Assembly: GCA_002692725.1 (NCBI GenBank)
Contig: NZLU01000023.1
Location: forward strand, 434,001 to 498,000
Direction: 5' to 3'
Length of the DNA stretch: 64,000 nt
Source of the DNA: Ponticaulis sp.
GTDB lineage: Bacteria > Pseudomonadota > Alphaproteobacteria > Caulobacterales > Hyphomonadaceae
In this document: one piece after another, positions 59,804 to 64,000 of the stretch
Position numbering within the stretch: the stretch's first letter is position 1
Layout: every line of letters begins with the position of its first letter
Position numbers and translations under genes: made by a program
The notes under the pieces: generated by a model
Told to the model about the DNA's origin: nothing
The model's input: the letters and a program-made list of their open reading frames with translations, nothing else
Database searches by the model: none

Positions 59804-60229
59804 ATGCGAATTCTGTTCGGGATCGGGGGCGCGGCAATGATGCTTCAAACGCCCATGGCATGGGGCGACGCCACGTCCTGGTCGTGTCGCAATGAGCATT
59901 TCGAGATCGCCTGTTCTGAAGGACATTGCGAGGCGAGTGAAAGTTTCACGCCCATGGCAATCAATGTCTCACCAACGGAGTTCAGCTTGTGCGCTTATAC
60001 GAGCTGCAATGTCGGACCGACGACGAATTTTGTCACCATGGGCAGTTTTCAGGTCTTCATGTCAGATGCGCTGAAATCGACCTATCCTGGTTATGAAGAT
60101 GAACCTCCCGGGGAGGCCGTGGTGACCATCGACACTGAAGACGGTGTGGCGACGATACATTGGGCCGGGCCATTCCAGACGCCCGCAATATGTGAGCCTG
60201 TTCCGGTTGAAACGGATCAGACGGACTGA
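59804..60229 (+). CDS. Secreted hypothetical protein
   Basis: The 141-residue protein has a signal peptide (MRILFGIGGAAMMLQTPMAWG), and a mature part with six cysteines (CRNEHFEIACSEGHCEAS, CAYTSC, and AICEP), which suggests disulfide bonds in the periplasm. The C-terminal half is acidic with TIDTEDGVATIHWAGPF, a small beta-rich domain. No family is recognised. AGGAGG lies upstream of the ATG. It is divergent from the sirtuin gene and converges with the small membrane protein that follows. Confidence 0.6.
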   Translation: MRILFGIGGAAMMLQTPMAWGDATSWSCRNEHFEIACSEGHCEASESFTPMAINVSPTEFSLCAYTSCNVGPTTNFVTMGSFQVFMSDALKSTYPGYEDEPPGEAVVTIDTEDGVATIHWAGPFQTPAICEPVPVETDQTD

Positions 60230-60234
60230 GCGCG

Positions 60235-60525
60235 TCAGCCGAACCCGAAGCCGCCATCATCATCGTGCACCACCGCGTCGTGGGCGGTCTGGCTGTCGCC
60301 TTCATCACCGTCTTTGCGAAACTTCATGAACCAGGCGTAAGCTGTTCTGATGGCTGAGAATGTGATGGCGATAAAAAGAAAAAACGGTGCGGTTGCGACT
60401 CGCCAAAACATTTCGATAGGGCCGTATTCCATCTCCTGAAACGCCGCCAGACCGGCAATGAATATCGGCAATAGCAGCGTGAACGCCATACTGATGATGA
60501 AATAGACGAGTGTTTTCCGAAGCAT
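60235..60525 (-). CDS. Small membrane protein (96 aa)
   Basis: The 96-residue product has two membrane helices (about residues 6-28 and 42-62) and a hydrophilic C-terminal tail rich in Asp and Gly (DAVVHDDDGGFGFG). The N-terminus is MLRKTLVYFIIS. No family is recognised. A GGGGACACGC stretch precedes the ATG. It is downstream of the 53-residue ORF on the same strand; a 50-base gap separates them. Could be the last gene of the msrC-like operon. Confidence 0.6.
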   Translation of the reverse strand: MLRKTLVYFIISMAFTLLLPIFIAGLAAFQEMEYGPIEMFWRVATAPFFLFIAITFSAIRTAYAWFMKFRKDGDEGDSQTAHDAVVHDDDGGFGFG

Positions 60526-60575
60526 GCGTGTCCCCGTTTCGGTTCATCTTAGCCGAAGGGGAGGCAGAGACCAAA

Positions 60576-60737
60576 TCAGCGCTTTTTTTTGTCGTCTGTC
60601 TTTTTCGGGACTGACATGACGATATCGGGTCGATTTTCAGTCAGTCGTTTCTGCTTTTCTTTCCATTTCTCGCGGCGACCGAGTTGATAGAAAAACCAGC
60701 CAAGCACAAGAACAGGAAGCGCGAGAAGTAGAAGCAT
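60576..60737 (-). CDS. Small membrane protein (53 aa)
   Basis: A 53-residue ORF with one N-terminal membrane helix (MLLLLALPVLVLGWFFYQLG) and a very basic cytoplasmic tail (EKWKEKQKRLTENRP and KKTDDKKKR). GAGGT lies 7 bases upstream of the ATG, and it starts 9 bases after the free-methionine sulfoxide reductase gene ends, so it is very likely co-transcribed. No family is recognised. Resembles the one-helix tail-anchored small proteins common in envelopes. Confidence 0.6.
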   Translation of the reverse strand: MLLLLALPVLVLGWFFYQLGRREKWKEKQKRLTENRPDIVMSVPKKTDDKKKR

Positions 60738-60746
60738 GGCCGGACC

Positions 60747-61223
60747 TCAGACGCTCAGAAGCTGATCGCAAATCGCTTCGAGGCCAGCCTGATCGACTGT
60801 GTCAAACGCCGCATAATCGGTCGAATCAACATCAAGCACGGCGGCCAGTCGACCATCAGGCCAGCGCACGGGTAAGACGATCTCTGAATTGGAGCGCGAA
60901 TCGCAGGCTATGTGGCCCGGAAAGGCGTGAACATCTTCGACGAGCTGGGGCTCGCCGCTCGCCGCACAGGCGCCGCATACACCCTTGCCGAACGGGATTC
61001 TCAGACACCCGAGTGTGCCAACATAGGGGCCAACAACAAGCTCTTCGGGTTTGTCAGGGTCGACGACATAAAAGCCTGTCCAGAAGAAGCGCGGACTGAA
61101 GGCCTCAGACAAGAGACAGGCCGTCGTGGCGAGCCGCGCAGGCAAATAAGTTTCGCCAGAGACGACGGAGAAAATCTCCTCGCGAAGGCGGTCATAGGTT
61201 TCTGCGCGTGTGTCGGATGTCAT
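60747..61223 (-). CDS. msrC: Free methionine-(R)-sulfoxide reductase
   Basis: The 158-residue GAF-domain protein reduces free methionine-R-sulfoxide with thioredoxin. The catalytic cysteines are at residues 73, 83 and 107 (GTLGCLRIPFGKGVCGACA and HIACDS). The spacing of 10 and 24 residues is exactly that of the enteric enzyme (84, 94, 118 there), which supports activity rather than a plain GAF sensor. Other family blocks are FYVVDPDKPEELVVGPYVG and LAAVLDVDSTDYAAFD. It is followed by two small membrane-protein genes. Its ATG overlaps a possible upstream ORF by four bases. Confidence 0.92.
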   Translation of the reverse strand: MTSDTRAETYDRLREEIFSVVSGETYLPARLATTACLLSEAFSPRFFWTGFYVVDPDKPEELVVGPYVGTLGCLRIPFGKGVCGACAASGEPQLVEDVHAFPGHIACDSRSNSEIVLPVRWPDGRLAAVLDVDSTDYAAFDTVDQAGLEAICDQLLSV

Positions 61224-61411
61224 GAGATCTCGCCAAATGTTTCCTCATCCATGTGCGGTCGGGGTGTCAGAACGTCAAGTGATGTCGTGTCTGCGAACGC
61301 ATGGCGATTGTGGAACGCCCGGTATCGGCGCGTGCGGCTGTTGGAATCTAAAGATTCGGTTGCTGAAACTGTGACCAATTCTGCGTTCTGGTTTCGCTGG
61401 AGGCTAACCAT
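61220..61411 (-). CDS. Possible small ORF overlapping the msrC start
   Basis: A 63-residue frame ends TGA over the ATG of msrC (ATGA overlap), which is typical of coupled genes. The sequence has an Arg-rich SRTRRYRAFHNRHAF segment and an acidic end (MDEETFGEIS). Codon third-position GC looks only about average and no ribosome site is seen, so this may be chance. No family recognised. Confidence 0.25.
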   Translation of the reverse strand: MVSLQRNQNAELVTVSATESLDSNSRTRRYRAFHNRHAFADTTSLDVLTPRPHMDEETFGEIS

Positions 61412-61499
61412 TCTGGGGTAGGGTGGTATTGGGAAAGGGAACACAGAATGCGGTTCTCTTGATGTTGGTGAATCGACCCTAATGCAGAGGAACAGCACC

Positions 61500-62144
61500 A
61501 TGAGACGACCAGATCTGACTCATTTTTCAGCCCTTGCGCTGATCGTGGCCTCATTCGGATTAGGTGCCGCGCATGCAGGTGAAAAACGAATTGAATACCG
61601 CTATCCGGACAGACCAGATGTGGTTTACACGCAGAATGGTGCCTATCGCGCTGCTGATCCTGATCGGCCGATTGCATTCTCTGCGTTTGAAAATGCCGTT
61701 TCCGTTGCGGATGCCCGTTCTGTGCTGGGCAAGCCGAGCAATGTTCTGCAAACAGAGGCGCCGCGCCGTGTTGAGGCGCCGAAGAGCTATGCATCATCCA
61801 GTCTGACATCCACAGCGGTGATCCCTGGTCCAGCTTACCAGCCAGAGCCCCTGCCATATGTTGAGCCCCGGCAGTATGCGGCCCCTGAGCCGACGACAAC
61901 TCACTATAGCCCCAGCGCGCCCTATTCTATTCAGGCCGGAGCGTTTTCTTCCATTTCAAATGCAGATCGACTGGCCGCGGAACTCTCAGCCTTTGGCGAT
62001 ACCCGCGTCACGCAAGGTTATTCGAACGGGCGTCAGATCTTTCGGGTTATGCTGGGGGAATGGCATTCTCGCAGTGATGCGCAACCAACGCTGAGGCTGA
62101 TTAAATCCCGCGGGTTTGAAGGCTTCATCGCTGATATCGGTTAA
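61500..62144 (+). CDS. SPOR-domain secreted protein
   Basis: The 214-residue protein has a signal peptide (ending near GLGAAHAGEK), a proline- and alanine-rich linker (about residues 55-135), and a C-terminal SPOR domain with YSIQAGAFSSISNADRLAAEL, then VTQGYSNGRQIFRVMLGEWHSRSDA and LIKSRGFEGFI. SPOR domains bind denuded glycan strands at septal peptidoglycan, so it probably acts in cell division or envelope maintenance. AGAGGAACAG precedes ATG 61500; the ATG at 61482 lacks a ribosome site. A strong bidirectional terminator follows. Confidence 0.85.
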   Translation: MRRPDLTHFSALALIVASFGLGAAHAGEKRIEYRYPDRPDVVYTQNGAYRAADPDRPIAFSAFENAVSVADARSVLGKPSNVLQTEAPRRVEAPKSYASSSLTSTAVIPGPAYQPEPLPYVEPRQYAAPEPTTTHYSPSAPYSIQAGAFSSISNADRLAAELSAFGDTRVTQGYSNGRQIFRVMLGEWHSRSDAQPTLRLIKSRGFEGFIADIG

Positions 62145-62172
62145 GTTCAGAGCGATCTGACAGAGGAACAAA

Positions 62173-62201
62173 AAAAGGCCCGGGGATATCCCGGGCCTTT
62201 T
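62173..62201. terminator. Bidirectional Rho-independent terminator
   Basis: AAAAGGCCCGGG (62173-62184) and CCCGGGCCTTTT (62190-62201) are perfect complements around a GATAT loop, with A-rich and T-rich flanks on both sides, so it can end both the SPOR gene and the convergent peptidase gene. It lies 28 bases past one stop and about 20 before the other. Confidence 0.92.
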
Positions 62202-62221
62202 CGTTTTCAGTTTCTGATCGC

Positions 62222-64000
62222 TTACATGCCGCAAGTGGTGGTCAGGAAGCGTTCCATTTCCTTCAGAACCTTTTCCTTGTGTTCCGGCAGCCATTTGTTG
62301 GACTGGTGCCCCATTTCCTTCAGCACGAAGTACTCGGTCCCAGGCTGGCGATCTTTAACGGCGTTGTAGAAGTCGCGGCTGTGGAACAACGGAACGCGGA
62401 CGTCATAGTCACCATGATAGATCATGATCGGAATGTTGATCTTGTCGGTGTTCTGCAGCGGATCCATGCCTTTCACGGTGTTACCCTGATAAATGCGCTG
62501 GATGCGGTTACTGCCCCAGTTATTGGCAATTTTCTGCAGGTTAGACACGCCTGCACCTGCGATCGCGCACTGGTAAGGGCTGTTTGGACGAACTGAAGCT
62601 GCGAAGGCTGCGAATCCGCCGTAAGAATAGCCGTGAATAGCGATCTTATTGGCGTCGACATAACCCTGCTGGACAAGCCATGCAGCGCCATCGTCTTTGT
62701 CGTCCTGCATTTTCTGACCCCACTCACCATCACCGGCGAGCCAGAGTTCACGACCCCAGCCGTCTGAGCCGCGGTATTGGGGTTGCAGAATGACATAGCC
62801 GCGGCTGGCAAAATATTGCGTCCAACCTGAGCTGTCGAAGCCAGCAGAGTCGCGTGCCCATGGGCCACCATGTGGCAGGATGATTGCGCCCCGGGCTTTT
62901 TCGCCTTCCTCATAACCCGCAGGCATTGTGAGGAGGCCCGGGATCTTCATTCCGTCACGGGCAGTGTAGTAGACCAGTTCGGTTTTGCCGAGTGCCTCTG
63001 TATCGATCCACGGACGTGACGAGCCGATCGCGACGACCTTCGTTTTGTCTTTCAGGATGAAGTAAGCTGGTGGCAGGTTAGACGCACTGACGGTGAACAG
63101 AATTTTGTTCCGGTCAGCTGTCCAGTCCTGCAAGTTGACGTGTTTGTCTGGATAGGCTGCTTCCAGACCTTTCTGGATCGAATCCATTTCAGGGTCGAGC
63201 CAGTATGTTTTCGACACCTCAGCCGCATAATTGAAGCCAAGCGGCGCACCGAAATCTTCTGCGCGCTGTGAGAAGATCATGCTGGTGATGTTGAAATCCG
63301 GATGCGCCAGAACAGGCTGGTCAGACCATTCATTGGACACAACATCGTAGGCGTAAACAGCAACCTTATCGGAGAATTTGTCCGTTGAGATGAAGTATTG
63401 ATTCGTGCCTTCGGCGCGGCCTTCAATATTCAGCGTGTAACGATCTTTGATCTCATAGGTCAGCGCTGGTTCTTCTGTGATCTCACCTTGTGTCGGATCA
63501 TAAAGTTTGTGGAACTGGCGCCATTCGCCGTCCACATAGTCCAGACGCAAACGCGCAACGATCGAACCGTCTTTGTTGCTGATCAGGAAAGATTCTTCAT
63601 CATCGCCTTTGACCAGAAACTCTTCGTCTCCGGTGCGCAGATTGTGCTTGTAGAAGCGAACACCTTCATTGGTGGTCTGACGCGAAATAATGATGTTCTC
63701 TGGGTCCAGAGGCAGTGAGCTCGCAATGGATGTTTCACCCACGAGTTCAAAGCAACGCTCCAGCATTTTGCTTGCGCCGATCTCAGCGCGGCCAGCCGGC
63801 ATTTCGTCAATCTTCTTCAGGTTCTCATTGCCCATATAGGCTCCCTGAAGATATTTTTTTGTGGATCCGGTGGTTTTACCTTCGCCGCAGCCCTGAAGTG
63901 CGCCGACATAAGGCTGAACGGTGAACCAAATTGATTTTTTCTGTTTCAGTGCCGTCGCGGCAAAAAATTTCGAACGTCCTGTCGACTTCGTCACGTAGTC
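62222..64000 (-). CDS. Prolyl oligopeptidase-family (S9) peptidase, 5'-truncated
   Basis: The visible 590-plus residues form a beta-propeller part (about the first 330) and an alpha/beta-hydrolase domain. The catalytic Ser is in IHGYSYGGFAAF, the Asp in YHGDYDVRVPL and the His in LKEMGHQSNKW. GAIILPHGGPWARD marks the oxyanion region, and PQYRGSDGWGRELW follows. This is the S9C/DPP-type arrangement, which cleaves short peptides, often in the periplasm. The frame remains open to the right window edge (codons before 63994 are still coding), so the N-terminus, including any signal peptide, is missing. Confidence 0.9.
   Translation of the reverse strand, partial: DYVTKSTGRSKFFAATALKQKKSIWFTVQPYVGALQGCGEGKTTGSTKKYLQGAYMGNENLKKIDEMPAGRAEIGASKMLERCFELVGETSIASSLPLDPENIIISRQTTNEGVRFYKHNLRTGDEEFLVKGDDEESFLISNKDGSIVARLRLDYVDGEWRQFHKLYDPTQGEITEEPALTYEIKDRYTLNIEGRAEGTNQYFISTDKFSDKVAVYAYDVVSNEWSDQPVLAHPDFNITSMIFSQRAEDFGAPLGFNYAAEVSKTYWLDPEMDSIQKGLEAAYPDKHVNLQDWTADRNKILFTVSASNLPPAYFILKDKTKVVAIGSSRPWIDTEALGKTELVYYTARDGMKIPGLLTMPAGYEEGEKARGAIILPHGGPWARDSAGFDSSGWTQYFASRGYVILQPQYRGSDGWGRELWLAGDGEWGQKMQDDKDDGAAWLVQQGYVDANKIAIHGYSYGGFAAFAASVRPNSPYQCAIAGAGVSNLQKIANNWGSNRIQRIYQGNTVKGMDPLQNTDKINIPIMIYHGDYDVRVPLFHSRDFYNAVKDRQPGTEYFVLKEMGHQSNKWLPEHKEKVLKEMERFLTTTCGM

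Overview
The window looks like a chromosomal segment of an alphaproteobacterium with a moderately high GC content. The strongest clues are family combinations that I know mainly from that class: PmbA/TldE next to a CysQ-type phosphatase, DUF4170 and an MsbA-like exporter; a DUF374-waaA-lpxK lipid A operon; carA, GatB/YqeY, dnaG and rpoD in series; and a DnaG that has lost its zinc ligands. A Hyphomonadaceae/Maricaulales-type marine bacterium is my inference, not something I could test. I see no rRNA operon, tRNA, CRISPR array, integrase or transposase, so this is mainly ordinary chromosome with small accessory patches.

Layout. 1-2000: a structured, possibly RNA-coding stretch, then palindromic repeats, some of which lie inside a hypothetical ORF. 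2.0-4.5 kb: small membrane proteins, a FemAB/GNAT-type acyltransferase and a cytochrome c lipoprotein. 4.6-13.3 kb: purD, a stand-alone histidine-kinase phosphoacceptor domain, an APH-type phosphotransferase, mtgA, DUF1206, a MaoC-like hotdog protein, DUF1993, an alpha/beta hydrolase and an OmpA-type protein. 13.3-26.4 kb: DUF2855, rluB, a TRIC-like channel, then the envelope block: a minus-strand operon (DUF374 acyltransferase, waaA, lpxK, LpxL-type acyltransferase) facing a plus-strand series (DSP/PTP phosphatase, membrane protein, pmbA, cysQ-like, DUF4170, ABC exporter). 26.4-36.2 kb: FrnE-type DsbA protein, lipoproteins, ubiA, rsmE, tpm-carA, yqeY, a formyltransferase, metA and a Pmp3/YqaE peptide. 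36.4-45.7 kb: two AT-rich acyltransferase-3 genes bracket an adenine/adenosine deaminase, dnaG and rpoD. 45.7-55 kb: an uncharacterised operon of three lipoproteins (two of them paralogues), two DUF3775 paralogues, a sulfotransferase, metY, a repeat-containing microprotein, a transglutaminase and an LRAT-like protein. 55-64 kb: M3 peptidase, YjbQ, SH3-like protein, sirtuin, free-methionine sulfoxide reductase, a SPOR protein and a 5'-truncated S9 peptidase.

How genes fit together. WaaA, LpxK, the LpxL-like and DUF374 acyltransferases and the MsbA-like exporter make and flip lipid A-Kdo. MtgA, the OmpA and SPOR proteins serve the cell wall and envelope. MetA with Glu111 plus MetY predicts methionine synthesis through O-acetylhomoserine and direct sulfhydrylation. 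CarA, PurD and the deaminase belong to nucleotide metabolism. DnaG and RpoD are core information genes.

Most promising unknowns: the triple-lipoprotein operon at 45.8-48.5 kb, whose middle gene has an 8-bp tandem duplication at its start codon; the DLxYRGS triple-repeat microprotein at 52.0 kb; the stand-alone HisKA protein at 6.0 kb; the MsbA-like gene without an ordinary start codon in the expected place; and the structured left edge.
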